A stretch of 39,561 bases of DNA from assembly GCA_021737865.1 (NCBI GenBank), contig JAIPDC010000006.1, forward strand, positions 1 to 39,561, read 5' to 3'. Source of the DNA: Rhodoferax sp. (lineage in GTDB: Bacteria > Pseudomonadota > Gammaproteobacteria > Burkholderiales > Burkholderiaceae_C). How positions within the stretch are numbered: position 1 is the first letter of the stretch; every line of letters begins with the position of its first letter. Positions 1-8,960 of this stretch are shown here, piece after piece. The notes beneath the pieces are model-generated. The model saw nothing but the letters and a program-made list of their open reading frames with translations, made no database searches and was not told the DNA's origin. The position numbers were made by a program, and so were the translations under genes.

Positions 1-1
1 C

Positions 2-1159
2 GGTGCAGCCGAACTGGATGACATGCTGTTCCAGCGCGGCACTTGGCCGCACTGGACTTACCACAACCCATACGCCACCGGCATGGCGCAGGCCACACGC
101 GACGGCTTTCTGGCCGCTCGGCCGGATGAGCGCCCGTTCTTGCTGGCCCGCAGTGCCAGCACCGGCTCCAGCCGCTTCACTGCAGTTTGGACGGGTGACA
201 ACTTCAGCAGTTGGCACCATCTGCGCACCAGCATCCATTGCAGCCTGAACCTGGCACTGTCAGGCATTCCCTTCAACGGCCCCGATATGCCTGGCTTCGG
301 CGGCCATGCCGACAAGGATCTGGCCGTGGCCTGGTACAAGGCGGGCTGCTTGTTTCCGTTTTTCCGCAACCACGCCTGCGCCGGCACAGCCGACCAGGAG
401 CCCTGGGCCTTTGGCCCACAAGCTCTGGACACCATTCGGCACCATGTCCGCCTTCGTTACAAACTGTTGCCCTACCTGTACCAACTCTGGAGCGACCAGG
501 AGCAGCAGGGTGTGGCCGTCATGCGCCCGCTGTTTTATGACTTTCCCAATACCGAAGGTCTCGATTTGGACAGCGTGGACGACCAGTTTTTGATCGGCCC
601 GGCCATTTTGCAAGCACCCATCGTGCACCAGGGTCAGCAGATGCGACTGGTCACCCTGCCGGGGTCGGGACGTTGGATGGACGCCAACTCCGGGAAGTTT
701 CTAATCAGCGGGCGCACTATCCATGTGACCAGCACCGCAGACAGTACGCCGATTTACTTGCGCGAAGGCAGCCTGCTGCCTATGCAGACGGGCGTGCGCA
801 CCAGTCCTGCCAACGACCTGTCAGACATTGAGTTGCACGTCATCCTGGGCTCTGGCAGCCAGCAGGAGGTGACACTGGACTACGTCGCAGATGATGGCAT
901 CAGCTACGCCTACCAGCGCGGCGCGCGCAGCGTCTATCGGTTGCGCGCGCGACGCATTGGCAATACGCTGGAGCTCGATGTTCAGGCAATGCAATCGGGC
1001 TGGAAGCGTCTGACTTTGCGGGTGGTGGGGTATGACGGCGCTGACCGCGTTGTACTCAGTGTCGGCGGCAGGCATTCAGACCTGGCGATGGTGGCGCACC
1101 CATGGCGACTGAGCGGTGGAGAGTTGTTCGCGGCGATCAGCGAACCTGTCACCATCTAA
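2..1159 (+). CDS. GH31 family alpha-glucosidase-type hydrolase, C-terminal part (5' end outside window)
   Basis: The frame is open to the left window edge, so the start and N-terminal domains are missing. What remains is the second half of the GH31 barrel and the C-terminal beta domains. The stretch YHNPYATGMAQATRDGF followed by a WTGDN motif (acid/base Asp codon at 197-199) is typical of GH31, as is the later LRYKLLPYLYQLW segment. The catalytic nucleophile region (DMNE-type) would lie upstream of the window and cannot be checked. The family cleaves alpha-glucosides or alpha-xylosides with retention, and the exact substrate cannot be read from this part. It is on the plus strand and points toward the nag operon, with a small unknown gene between. 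I see no terminator directly after its TAA. Family assignment is secure; specificity is not. Confidence 0.9.
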   Translation, partial: GAAELDDMLFQRGTWPHWTYHNPYATGMAQATRDGFLAARPDERPFLLARSASTGSSRFTAVWTGDNFSSWHHLRTSIHCSLNLALSGIPFNGPDMPGFGGHADKDLAVAWYKAGCLFPFFRNHACAGTADQEPWAFGPQALDTIRHHVRLRYKLLPYLYQLWSDQEQQGVAVMRPLFYDFPNTEGLDLDSVDDQFLIGPAILQAPIVHQGQQMRLVTLPGSGRWMDANSGKFLISGRTIHVTSTADSTPIYLREGSLLPMQTGVRTSPANDLSDIELHVILGSGSQQEVTLDYVADDGISYAYQRGARSVYRLRARRIGNTLELDVQAMQSGWKRLTLRVVGYDGADRVVLSVGGRHSDLAMVAHPWRLSGGELFAAISEPVTI

Positions 1160-1283
1160 GCCGACAGCAGTTGTGGTTTGGTGGTGTTGTTCCATCGGTG
1201 TCATTGATGTGTAATGGGGCACAATCACAATGGTTTGCAGGGTCAACAGAGCTACTAAGTAGTCGAATCGAACTGGTGTTTGA

Positions 1284-1586
1284 ATGGGTATCCGAGTCAG
1301 TTTTTGGGCCGCATTGGGACGAGAAGTTGCCGACTCGCACGATGTCGCGCTTGAGCGCGTGCGCACCGCCATGTTACGGGTGACCGATGAGTTTGGCGGG
1401 CCCGAACACGGCCGACTCGACATGAAAATCAGTGAAGCACGTGAAATCGCAGCGCTGTGGCATTTGCGCCCCGACCTCATGCAACTCGTCGCAGAGGTTC
1501 AGGGCGAAGAAGTGGCACGCGAGTGCATGGCTGAAATCACGGCACTGTTCAAGAAACACCACCTGGGGGGGCGCAAACTGCGATAG
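1284..1586 (+). CDS. Small hypothetical protein (100 aa)
   Basis: I do not recognise this protein. It is charged and apparently soluble, with no signal peptide or membrane segment. The middle is likely helical (KISEAREIAALWHLRPDLM) and the end is basic (KKHHLGGRKLR). The ATG at 1284 lies just after an in-frame TGA at 1281, and the ribosome site is weak. A shorter start at Met 30 of this frame is possible and would leave the better-looking segment. It lies between the GH31 gene and the converging end of the nag operon. The regular codon use and the absence of a better gene on the other strand favour a real gene, but only moderately. No function is proposed. Confidence 0.5.
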   Translation: MGIRVSFWAALGREVADSHDVALERVRTAMLRVTDEFGGPEHGRLDMKISEAREIAALWHLRPDLMQLVAEVQGEEVARECMAEITALFKKHHLGGRKLR

Positions 1587-1632
1587 CCCGATACATTGAC
1601 CCATTTTTGGGATCAGGTTGACGGGCAGCAAA

Positions 1633-2748
1633 TCACAGTTTGATGTAGATGTGTTTTTTGTCCATGATGTAGCCCACGCACCAGCAGGCCATCATGAAGA
1701 CGATTGCGAAGACCAAGGACCCATTTTTGTCGCCCGCCCACCATTGAAAGCTATTGAGGTATAGCCAGTCAAAGAGCGCTTTGTCGCCAACGTGCGCGAT
1801 CCAGAAGATGGATGAGACCACCTCACTGAGCAAGTATATGAACAACGTGTTCTTGCCGAGCACCTCAAAGAAACCAGTCCACTTTTGTACGGATGCAATA
1901 TCGATGGTGTAGGTCAACATTGCGAGGACACACAGATCGATGCCGATGGCGCACAACACGTAGGAGCTTGTCCATAGCTTTTTGTTGATCGGAAACACAG
2001 CGCTCCATGCGAGGGCGATGACGATGGCAACCGCTCCGACCATGAGCAATTTGGCGACCACTTCAAAATTTGCCCCCCGGTTGCGGAGAAAGAGGCCGGC
2101 GAGGTAGCCTGCGATCACATTGACGGTGGAAGGCAGGGTGCCAAGAATGCCCTCAGGGTCAAAGGGCACACCCTCACCACGGTACATATGCGTTACTCCC
2201 AGCACCAGTTTGTCCAGCTTGATGGCCGCATTGCCTTCCAGCGTGTAGTCACCCCACGCGGACATGATCCACCAGTAGCCCACAAGCGCTACAACGCTGA
2301 AAACGATCGCACCGCGCGTTCTGCCAAAATGCAGGATGAGTGAGGCCAGCCCATAGCTCAGTGCAATGCGCTGGAGCACACCCAGAATGCGGGTGTTTTC
2401 AAAAGGGATGAGTCCCCACTGTCCCGCCTTGTCCGCTTGAAGGAAGGGAAACCAGTACAAGCAGTATCCACACAGAAAAATCAGCGCCGTGCGGGTAAAG
2501 ACCTTTTTCAGCACGGCCGCGCTTCCCAGGCTCTGGTACTTGTCCATCGCAAAGCTCATGGACGCTCCCACTACAAAGAGAAAGGTCGGAAAGACCAGGT
2601 CCGTCAGCGTGAGCCCGTGCCAGACGGCGTGGAGCAAGGGCGCGTAGGACTTTTCTTCGCTGATCGACATATTCACGATGATCATCAGTGCCAGGGTGAT
2701 CCCCCGCATGGTGTCGATTGCATGTGAACGTGCTGAAAGTTGGCTCAT
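1633..2748 (-). CDS. nagX: NagX-like / DUF5009 multi-pass membrane protein (heparan-alpha-glucosaminide acetyltransferase-like)
   Basis: This 371-aa integral membrane protein has about ten hydrophobic segments. Near its N-terminus it carries MRGITLALMIIVNM followed by HGLTLTDLVFPTFLFVVGAS, the conserved core of the DUF5009/HGSNAT-like family called NagX in bacterial GlcNAc loci. Related eukaryotic proteins transfer acetyl groups to glucosamine across a membrane; for bacterial NagX a role in GlcNAc uptake or modification has only been proposed. The frame is open 31 codons further upstream, but that extension overlaps the preceding gene and is polar. The ATG at 2748 gives a normal family N-terminus, and GGTGA sits just upstream within the neighbour's stop region. 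It is the last gene of the operon, 7 nt after the SGNH hydrolase gene. Confidence 0.85.
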   Translation of the reverse strand: MSQLSARSHAIDTMRGITLALMIIVNMSISEEKSYAPLLHAVWHGLTLTDLVFPTFLFVVGASMSFAMDKYQSLGSAAVLKKVFTRTALIFLCGYCLYWFPFLQADKAGQWGLIPFENTRILGVLQRIALSYGLASLILHFGRTRGAIVFSVVALVGYWWIMSAWGDYTLEGNAAIKLDKLVLGVTHMYRGEGVPFDPEGILGTLPSTVNVIAGYLAGLFLRNRGANFEVVAKLLMVGAVAIVIALAWSAVFPINKKLWTSSYVLCAIGIDLCVLAMLTYTIDIASVQKWTGFFEVLGKNTLFIYLLSEVVSSIFWIAHVGDKALFDWLYLNSFQWWAGDKNGSLVFAIVFMMACWCVGYIMDKKHIYIKL

Positions 2749-2755
2749 AAGCTGT

Positions 2756-3454
2756 TCACCGGCGACGTGACGCAGCCGCGATGGCACTTTGCGCCAGTGT
2801 GGACATGACAATGTAGCCCGATTCGTTGGGGTGAACACCATCCTCGGAGAATTCGCGTTTTAGACCTGAATCGGAATCAACCATCGCAGTAAAGTAATCC
2901 AGGTAGATACAGTCGTAGCGTTTGGCAATTATTCTGATCTCCTTGTTCAGTTCGATAATTTGTGGTGCGGGTCTGGCCTCCGGGTTCCAGTAGAACCGGT
3001 AAGCAGGCAATACCGAAGCCAGTACAACCTTGATGCCATTCGCTTTTGCCAACTGAACCATGGACGCAATGTTGCCCGCAATCATTTCGTTGGTCGCCGG
3101 TCCGGTGTTGCCAGCAACATCGTTGGTTCCGGCCAGGATGACCACGATCTTCGGAGTTAAGTCAATCACGTCTTGGCGGAAGCGAAGGAGCATCTGGGGT
3201 GTGGTTTGACCACTGATGCCGCGGTTGATGTGGGCAGAATTCCATTGGGATTTGGACCAAAACTCTGTAATAGAGTCACCCATGAAAACGACACGTCGCT
3301 CGCCCTTGGCAACAGGGAGTATTTGGGCATTGGCGGACCGATAGGCATCGAGCTTGGCCCAGTCAAGGTTGGGCGTAGTGTCTTCTGCGGCGTGGGACGC
3401 GTTCAATGTCAACAGGGCCAGGGCGGCCGGCAGCAAAAAGTGGAACAGTTTCAT
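2756..3454 (-). CDS. Exported SGNH/GDSL-family hydrolase (esterase/deacetylase type)
   Basis: This 232-aa protein has a clear Sec signal peptide (about residues 1-22, ending ASHA). The four SGNH blocks are all visible: GDSI with catalytic Ser61, RGISGQTT for block II, AGTND with Asn111 for block III, and DGVHPN with Asp205 and His208 for block V. The family removes acyl groups, often O-acetyl, from sugars or lipids in the periplasm. The ATG at 3454 is preced by TGAGGA with 6 nt spacing; an in-frame TTG 12 nt upstream is less likely because it overlaps that ribosome site. It lies between the deaminase and nagX genes, so a plausible job is trimming acyl groups from chitin- or peptidoglycan-derived amino sugars. 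The actual substrate is not known. Confidence 0.85.
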   Translation of the reverse strand: MKLFHFLLPAALALLTLNASHAAEDTTPNLDWAKLDAYRSANAQILPVAKGERRVVFMGDSITEFWSKSQWNSAHINRGISGQTTPQMLLRFRQDVIDLTPKIVVILAGTNDVAGNTGPATNEMIAGNIASMVQLAKANGIKVVLASVLPAYRFYWNPEARPAPQIIELNKEIRIIAKRYDCIYLDYFTAMVDSDSGLKREFSEDGVHPNESGYIVMSTLAQSAIAAASRRR

Positions 3455-3495
3455 ATTTTTCCTCAACAGGTATTTCAGTTGCCTTGCTGGCTTTG

Positions 3496-4542
3496 CTAAT
3501 TTGTGCGTGTTACCTTTGCCAGAAAGGGGGGGTGGTCAGGGTTCATGCCACGGGCCCGTGCGAGCGATTCGACCATTGGATAAAAGCTCTGAATGGCCGA
3601 AATGGGATCCAAATCGGCCGAGGCCGTTTCAGAAATCGGCAGATTTACCCCCGGTGTGTTGGATGGCGCCGCAAGGAGTACCCGTGCACCGCGGATGCGC
3701 ATTTCCTCAGCCAGAGCGAGTAGTCCGGCCTGTGCAGGGCCGCGGGGAGCGAACACCAGCAGGGGGTAGCCTTCGTCGATGATGGCCATGGGCCCGTGCT
3801 TGACTTCGGCACCGGAAAACGCCTCCGCCTGAATGCCGCAAGTTTCCTTGAACTTCAAGGCCGCCTCCAATGCGACTGGCATACCGGTGCCGCGTCCGAT
3901 GACGAACAGTCGATCCACATCGCGCAACACTTCAACTGCTTCGGACCAGTCTTGAGCGGCCGCACGACCCAAAGCCTCAGGTAGAGCAGTCAGCGCTGCG
4001 ATCCATTCGGGATCCTGCTTCCAAGCGGCAACGACGCGAGCGCCCGCGACCAACTGTGCAATAAAACTTTTGGTGGCGGCAACGCTTTTTTCGTCACCTG
4101 CATGCAGAGGGAATGCCCACTTGGCTGCCATTGCCAGAGGCGAATCAAGCTTGTTGACAAAGGCGGCTGTACAGGCGCCTCGCTGGGAGAAAAATTGAGT
4201 GGGCGCCACAAGGTCCGGACTCTGCCCGGATTGTGAAAACGCCAGAGAAACCAGGCCTGAACATTTGATCTGCGAGTGGTACAGCGTGATCAGCGACATG
4301 GGTAACGAGGTCACCAGTCGCCCGACTCGCGACATGATCAGATACGCCATGTAATGGGCTGCATGGTCGGAACTTCCGCGTGCCACCGTCAGTATGGCGT
4401 TCGGTGTGGGGCCACGCAGAAAGTCGCCAAATTCTGCGTATTTTTCTTCGTCGTACGCCAGTTGCCGTGCTACGGCGTGGGGTGCTTCAAGCGCTTCGAG
4501 CAGCATGTTAGTCGGCAATTGATTTTCCTTCGACAAATACAT
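3496..4542 (-). CDS. nagB-II: SIS-domain glucosamine-6-phosphate deaminase (NagB-II type)
   Basis: The protein has tandem SIS domains, at roughly residues 40-170 and 205-335, related to the isomerase half of GlmS. Motifs include TVARGSSDHAA and AFSQSGQSPDL in the first domain and GAEVKHGPMAI in the second. Enzymes of this type convert glucosamine-6-phosphate to fructose-6-phosphate and ammonia, replacing classical NagB. It follows nagA directly, as expected for GlcNAc catabolism. The ATG at 4542 lies inside the end of nagA (35 nt overlap) and has a poor ribosome site. An in-frame TTG at 4518 preceded by AAGGA at 7 nt spacing may be the real start, removing eight residues. There is no sign of a GlmS glutaminase domain. 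A GlmS-like synthase or AgaS-type role is less likely given the neighbours. Confidence 0.9.
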   Translation of the reverse strand: MYLSKENQLPTNMLLEALEAPHAVARQLAYDEEKYAEFGDFLRGPTPNAILTVARGSSDHAAHYMAYLIMSRVGRLVTSLPMSLITLYHSQIKCSGLVSLAFSQSGQSPDLVAPTQFFSQRGACTAAFVNKLDSPLAMAAKWAFPLHAGDEKSVAATKSFIAQLVAGARVVAAWKQDPEWIAALTALPEALGRAAAQDWSEAVEVLRDVDRLFVIGRGTGMPVALEAALKFKETCGIQAEAFSGAEVKHGPMAIIDEGYPLLVFAPRGPAQAGLLALAEEMRIRGARVLLAAPSNTPGVNLPISETASADLDPISAIQSFYPMVESLARARGMNPDHPPFLAKVTRTN

Positions 4543-5626
4543 CCATTAGTTGTAAGTTCTGGTCCAGCAACACCAGATCGCCCCAGGCGCCCATGGCAAG
4601 TCGGCCTCTGTCGGCGATTCCCAGGTAATCGGCAGCATGCGTCGAAACACGCCTGGAGGCATCGGATAAAGTCAGACCCAACTCAAGCACAAGGTTGCGA
4701 AATGCTTGATCCATGGTCAAGGTGGAGCCAGCCAGCGTTCCATCGTCCAGTCGCACGCCACCCATGCACTTGGTAACGGTGTGGCGCCCAAGTCGGTATT
4801 GCCCATCCGGCATTCCCGCAGCGGCCGTCGAATCGGTCACGCAAAAAAGGCCAGGTATCGACCGCAGTGCAACCCGAATGGCACCCGGATGGACGTGAAT
4901 CAGATCGGGAATTATTTCAGCGTATTTCGCGTGTGCAAGTGCCACTCCCACCATGCCTGGAGCCCTGTGGTGCAGCGCGGTCATGGCGTTGAACAAATGG
5001 GTAAAACCGCTTGCACCTTTGGAGAGGGCCATAAGTCCCTGATCGTAGGTTCCCAGTGTGTGTCCAATTTGCACTCTGAATCCGGCTGCGCAAAGTTCAT
5101 CAATGCGCTCCATATTGCCTGGCACTTCAGGTGCCAGGGTAATAAGGCGGATAGGAAATATTTCATGCAGTCGCATCAATTCCTGGGTTTGCACCACCCG
5201 TGTGAAATCGGGCTGGGCGCCGAGCTTTCCATGGTTGATATAGGGTCCTTCCAGGTGCACACCAAGGACGTAGGCGCTACGGGTTGGGGGTGCAGTCCGT
5301 GCGGCTCGCATAGCTCGAAAAGCGGTCTGCAAATCATGGTCAGGAGCTGTCATCGTGGTGGCCAGCAAGGCGGTAGTGCCGTGGCGAACGTGCAACTCGC
5401 AGACATGCTGTAGCGCGTCGCCACCTTCCATGATGTCATGCCCCCCGCCACCATGCACGTGCAGGTCCACGAATCCGGGAATAATGCAGGGTGCCTTGGA
5501 CTCGCGCACTTGCTGTTCTTCTATCGGCACCCCGATCAGGTGTTGGATCCGACCATCTGAACCAAATCCGATCACTCCACGGATGAATCCCGAGGGCGTC
5601 AGAATATTGCCATCGATCTGTTTCAT
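4508..5626 (-). CDS. nagA: N-acetylglucosamine-6-phosphate deacetylase
   Basis: This 372-aa amidohydrolase removes the acetyl group from GlcNAc-6-phosphate in the cytoplasm. Family signatures are clear: PGFVDLHVHGGGG with His56 and His58, GVHLEGPYI with Glu126, QIGHT with His189, HLFNAM with His210, and DSTAAAG with the catalytic Asp265. His189, His210 and Glu126 correspond to the metal site. Length is normal for NagA. The start codon overlaps the stop of the GntR gene as ATGA (5623-5626), and its 3' end overlaps the deaminase gene, so translation of the three is probably coupled. Its product is the substrate of the next enzyme. Confidence 0.97.
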   Translation of the reverse strand: MKQIDGNILTPSGFIRGVIGFGSDGRIQHLIGVPIEEQQVRESKAPCIIPGFVDLHVHGGGGHDIMEGGDALQHVCELHVRHGTTALLATTMTAPDHDLQTAFRAMRAARTAPPTRSAYVLGVHLEGPYINHGKLGAQPDFTRVVQTQELMRLHEIFPIRLITLAPEVPGNMERIDELCAAGFRVQIGHTLGTYDQGLMALSKGASGFTHLFNAMTALHHRAPGMVGVALAHAKYAEIIPDLIHVHPGAIRVALRSIPGLFCVTDSTAAAGMPDGQYRLGRHTVTKCMGGVRLDDGTLAGSTLTMDQAFRNLVLELGLTLSDASRRVSTHAADYLGIADRGRLAMGAWGDLVLLDQNLQLMDVFVEGKSIAD

Positions 5627-6366
5627 TCGTCGCGCCGCATTTCCACTACGAAGTCGTAATAGTCACTGCGACAATAGGAATGGGTGAGTTCCACCGCGCG
5701 TCCCGACGCCTGGTATCCAATCCGTGTGATAAACAACACCGCCTGGTTTTCAGGAATACCCAATCGTGTAGCTAAAAGTGCTTGCGCATTCAGTGCACGA
5801 ATATGCTGTAGGCCGCGAACCGGAATCTGCTTGGACAGCGCAAGACATTCATATAGCGAGCCTTCGACCAGGTGCGGTTCTGGCAGAACCGACTGGGGTA
5901 GTACGCTAACCTCATAGGCCATGACGACGTCATCAGCCAATCGGAGGCGCTCTAATCGTGCAACTTTTGCATGTGTGGGAAGACCCAGCGAAAGTTGCTC
6001 ATCAATCTTTGCGGTCACAATTTCACGCCCTAGCCAGCGGGACGATGGCGCATAGCCGCGGCGCTTCAGTTCCTCGGAAAAACTAGTGAGATGCACCAGT
6101 GGCTGCTCCAGGCGCGGAGCGATGTAATTGCCTGACCCACGCTTTCTGATGACCAAGCCTTGTTCGACCAATTGGTCAATAGCGCTTCGCGCTGTCGCCC
6201 GGGACAATTCCAAGCCCTCTGACAAAGCTCTTTCGGAGGGCAAGGCCTCATCTGGTTTGAAACGGCCATCCCGTACACTTTGCCCGAGCTTTCGCGCAAG
6301 CTGCAAATAGATCGGGGTGCTGTCTTGCGGGTCGGGACTAAACTCGAATATGTCGTCTTGGCTCAT
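5623..6366 (-). CDS. nagR: GntR/HutC-family transcriptional regulator with UTRA domain (NagR/NagQ-like)
   Basis: The N-terminal winged helix spans about residues 17-85 (PIYLQLARKLGQSVRDGRF, LPSERALSEGL, GSGNYI). A UTRA effector domain follows at about 100-243 (LTSFSEELKRRGY, VARLERLRLAD, GIPENQAVLFITRIGY). HutC-subfamily regulators of this kind in nag operons sense GlcNAc-6-phosphate or glucosamine-6-phosphate and repress the operon. The ATG at 6366 is preceded by GGAAAAG at suitable spacing. It sits between the GH20 gene (12 nt upstream) and nagA (4-nt overlap), so it is probably autoregulated as part of the operon. I could not identify its operator with confidence. The ligand is inferred from context. 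Confidence 0.9.
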   Translation of the reverse strand: MSQDDIFEFSPDPQDSTPIYLQLARKLGQSVRDGRFKPDEALPSERALSEGLELSRATARSAIDQLVEQGLVIRKRGSGNYIAPRLEQPLVHLTSFSEELKRRGYAPSSRWLGREIVTAKIDEQLSLGLPTHAKVARLERLRLADDVVMAYEVSVLPQSVLPEPHLVEGSLYECLALSKQIPVRGLQHIRALNAQALLATRLGIPENQAVLFITRIGYQASGRAVELTHSYCRSDYYDFVVEMRRDE

Positions 6367-6378
6367 GTACTTTTCCGT

Positions 6379-8913
6379 CTATCGATTGTCGATCCGTGAA
6401 ACACGGCCCCTACGGCCCAGACTGTCAAATGCGGCCACCGTGACGATTGCCTTTTCGCTGATGGCTGCACGCGCGATTGCGCTGGAGCCGTTTGGTTGTG
6501 CGCCATCTGTGGTGTACCGAAGGGTTACCCCCGGCGTCTGGTGGTTCACCAGCACTTGTTGATTTTGGATCTTCAGTCCGGGCGGAGGGATGCGATACAA
6601 AACGCCGGGCAGTTCAGCATTGAGCTTGGGCAGCACCAATTTACCCAGTTGATTGGTAAACACGGACCAAGCCTGCGTGTAGAGCGGCTTTGCTTTTTCT
6701 GGGTCCGCTTCTTGGGCCCAGGCCGGGTCGGTGGCCCAGGCGCGCTCTGCCAGCGCGAGCATTCTGGGCATTAACAGGTAGTCCATTACTTCAGAACTTC
6801 GTACGGTTTCAGAGAAAAGGGTTGCTTCAAGACCGATTACATTCTTTTGACCGTAGTCGGTCAGGCCGTCCCGCCCGGGGGTGCGTACAAAATTGAATGG
6901 CACAAAACTGAAAACCGTATCGAGATCGGTGTAAGCCGCCCAGTTAACACCGGGCTCGTCTGGATTCTTGTTGTATGCCATGTCGAAGTAGAGATTGGTC
7001 GCAGGCGCAAGCACGGTGCGATAGCCCGCGTTTGCCATGCGATAAGCAAGATCCTCGGCGTCATCAAGGTTGTTCCAGACGTAGAGCGTGAAGCCGCGTC
7101 CAACGAATGTCGGGTTAGGGATTAGTTTGTCAGTGCCACGCAACTTGACCTTCCTGGCGCCGAGTTCTTCCCACCCTGATGCGGCAAGCCCGTGCTTTCG
7201 CAGCATGGCGTCAACACGGTTGTAGAAATAGTCCCAGACTTCGGCCGTATTGACCAAGCCTTCGCGCTTCATCAGCGCTCGGGTAGCGGGTGACTTTTCC
7301 CACGCACCAGTGGGCAGTTCGTCTGCACCAACATGAAGGTTGCGCAGGGGTACACCCGCTTTGCGATGCAGCTGGGCGACCTGTGAAACGACATGTTGAA
7401 TGAACGTGTACGTTGAAGCGAGCCCTGGATTCATGACGTGATCGGTGTAGAGCTGCGGTGACTTGTACACCGATCGGTCTTGAAGGTCGTTAAGCAAAAA
7501 TTGCCGGGCGTTAGGGGAGCCCGATTTGGCAAGCTGTCGGTAGCGGCTCTCCATGGCTTTGACTGCAGCGCGTGCATGACCTGGCATTTCAATTTCCGGA
7601 ATGACTTCAATATGCCGTTTGGCTGCATATTGCACGATCTCGATGTAATCGGAGCCGCTGTAAAAGCCACTTCCATAAGGGTCACGCACGTCAGGGCCGG
7701 AGCCATATGCCGGCTGCAGATGCTCCCCTGTGTCAAGCGCATGGCCACGCCGTGCCCCAATTCCGGTCAATTCAGGGAGTCCGGGTATTTCCAGGCGCCA
7801 TCCTTCGTCATCAGTCAAGTGAAAGTGAAATTTGTTCAGCTTGTAGCGCGCCATGAGGTCCAGCAACCGAAACACCTGGGCTTTGGGTTGGAAGTTGCGC
7901 GCGACATCAAGTTGAAAGCCACGGTACGGAAATCGGGGCGCGTCTTCGATGTGGACAGATTTGAGTATCACGCCGGGTTTGGCTGGTGTCGGAACCGGCA
8001 GCAATTCGCGTAACGACTGCAATCCCCATGCCACAGCTTGGGCTGAATTGCCAGTTAATGTGACCCCTTTCACAGCATCAATATCGAGTTGGTAGGCCTC
8101 TGGCGATGCCTGCCACTTCTTTGTAGCAATTGTCAAGTGAATGCCGGGCAGTGGGTGACTCGCAACGGTGCCAACAAAGTGTGGTTTCAGAATGACTTCG
8201 GCGAGTGCGACTTCACGTTCCAGACCGGGTCCGCCGACAATGCTGGGCATGCTGGTCCACATCAGGACTCCGGGGCGGTGCTCCACAGTGCTGGGCGTTG
8301 GAAATACGGGCGGCAGTGAATCTATCGGCAAATCGGAGATGACTGCGTTTCGCTCATAGGTCACTTCGGGGGTGATGATCGGGGTCAGATCTTTGGGGCC
8401 ATGGTCCCATTGCTCTGCACGCGTGAACGGAACTGTTTCGTAGTCCGTGATGGAATATCCGGTCTTTGGATTTGCGTCAAAAGCGATGTAGGGTCCAACC
8501 GGTGCCTTTGCGGTCTTTACCATGATCTCCGGGTGGATCACTATCAGCTGCGATGCTTGCCCTGGCTCAAGTCCGATGAAGCTCTGGTTCGGCCGGACCC
8601 GGTACCAAGTGCCGCTCAGGCGTTCTATGGTGAATGGCCCATCGACTGGTGTCAGGTCAACTCCCGCCACGCAGTTGAAATACATTGCCCAGCCTTGCGC
8701 AGCTAAAGCATGCGAGCCGCGATTCGTCATCGTCATTGCTGCAACGGAACGCCCGTGAGGATTCTCGGGTGTAAACACGTTGCGCTGAACTTCCCAGCGT
8801 AGTTGTAGCGATGGGATGCCATCGGCGTTCGCTGCATGAACCGTAAAAACTGCGCACAGTGATACGAGCGCCCAAACTGAACGTAGAACACTTTTCCAAT
8901 GGACTATTTGCAT
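6379..8913 (-). CDS. Exported GH20 beta-N-acetylhexosaminidase (chitobiase-like)
   Basis: This 844-aa enzyme cleaves terminal GlcNAc from chitin oligosaccharides. Residues 1-31 form a signal peptide (hydrophobic core WALVSLCAVFTV). A chitobiase-type carbohydrate-binding N-terminal domain follows (about 35-170), then the GH20b domain (about 210-330), and the GH20 barrel (about 335-710). The barrel has FHFHLTDDEGWRLEI, EIEMPGHARA and HVGADELPTGAW, with the catalytic Asp531-Glu532 pair. A C-terminal Ig-like domain (GVTLRYTTDGAQP) closes the protein. The ATG at 8913 has GTGAGG upstream at good spacing. A GTG 48 nt earlier is open but would spoil the signal peptide and overlap the upstream stop. 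It lies 47 nt after the PTS gene and should feed GlcNAc to it. Confidence 0.95.
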   Translation of the reverse strand: MQIVHWKSVLRSVWALVSLCAVFTVHAANADGIPSLQLRWEVQRNVFTPENPHGRSVAAMTMTNRGSHALAAQGWAMYFNCVAGVDLTPVDGPFTIERLSGTWYRVRPNQSFIGLEPGQASQLIVIHPEIMVKTAKAPVGPYIAFDANPKTGYSITDYETVPFTRAEQWDHGPKDLTPIITPEVTYERNAVISDLPIDSLPPVFPTPSTVEHRPGVLMWTSMPSIVGGPGLEREVALAEVILKPHFVGTVASHPLPGIHLTIATKKWQASPEAYQLDIDAVKGVTLTGNSAQAVAWGLQSLRELLPVPTPAKPGVILKSVHIEDAPRFPYRGFQLDVARNFQPKAQVFRLLDLMARYKLNKFHFHLTDDEGWRLEIPGLPELTGIGARRGHALDTGEHLQPAYGSGPDVRDPYGSGFYSGSDYIEIVQYAAKRHIEVIPEIEMPGHARAAVKAMESRYRQLAKSGSPNARQFLLNDLQDRSVYKSPQLYTDHVMNPGLASTYTFIQHVVSQVAQLHRKAGVPLRNLHVGADELPTGAWEKSPATRALMKREGLVNTAEVWDYFYNRVDAMLRKHGLAASGWEELGARKVKLRGTDKLIPNPTFVGRGFTLYVWNNLDDAEDLAYRMANAGYRTVLAPATNLYFDMAYNKNPDEPGVNWAAYTDLDTVFSFVPFNFVRTPGRDGLTDYGQKNVIGLEATLFSETVRSSEVMDYLLMPRMLALAERAWATDPAWAQEADPEKAKPLYTQAWSVFTNQLGKLVLPKLNAELPGVLYRIPPPGLKIQNQQVLVNHQTPGVTLRYTTDGAQPNGSSAIARAAISEKAIVTVAAFDSLGRRGRVSRIDNR

Positions 8914-8960
8914 CTGAGCCTCACGGTGATTTCTGGTGGTGTCCTGTTGATCGGAGGGCA

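Noticed and set aside
1587-1632. Possible terminator at the end of the nag operon
   Set aside because: Only a weak stem (TGA-CCC with GGG-TCA) without a T run on the minus strand; not convincing.
1741-1775. Sequence resembling the short repeat (CTA-N8-TAGCT on the minus strand) within nagX
   Set aside because: The spacer is 8 rather than 9 and the downstream ACG-N-GG is missing; the bases encode a conserved-looking WLYLNSFQWW segment.
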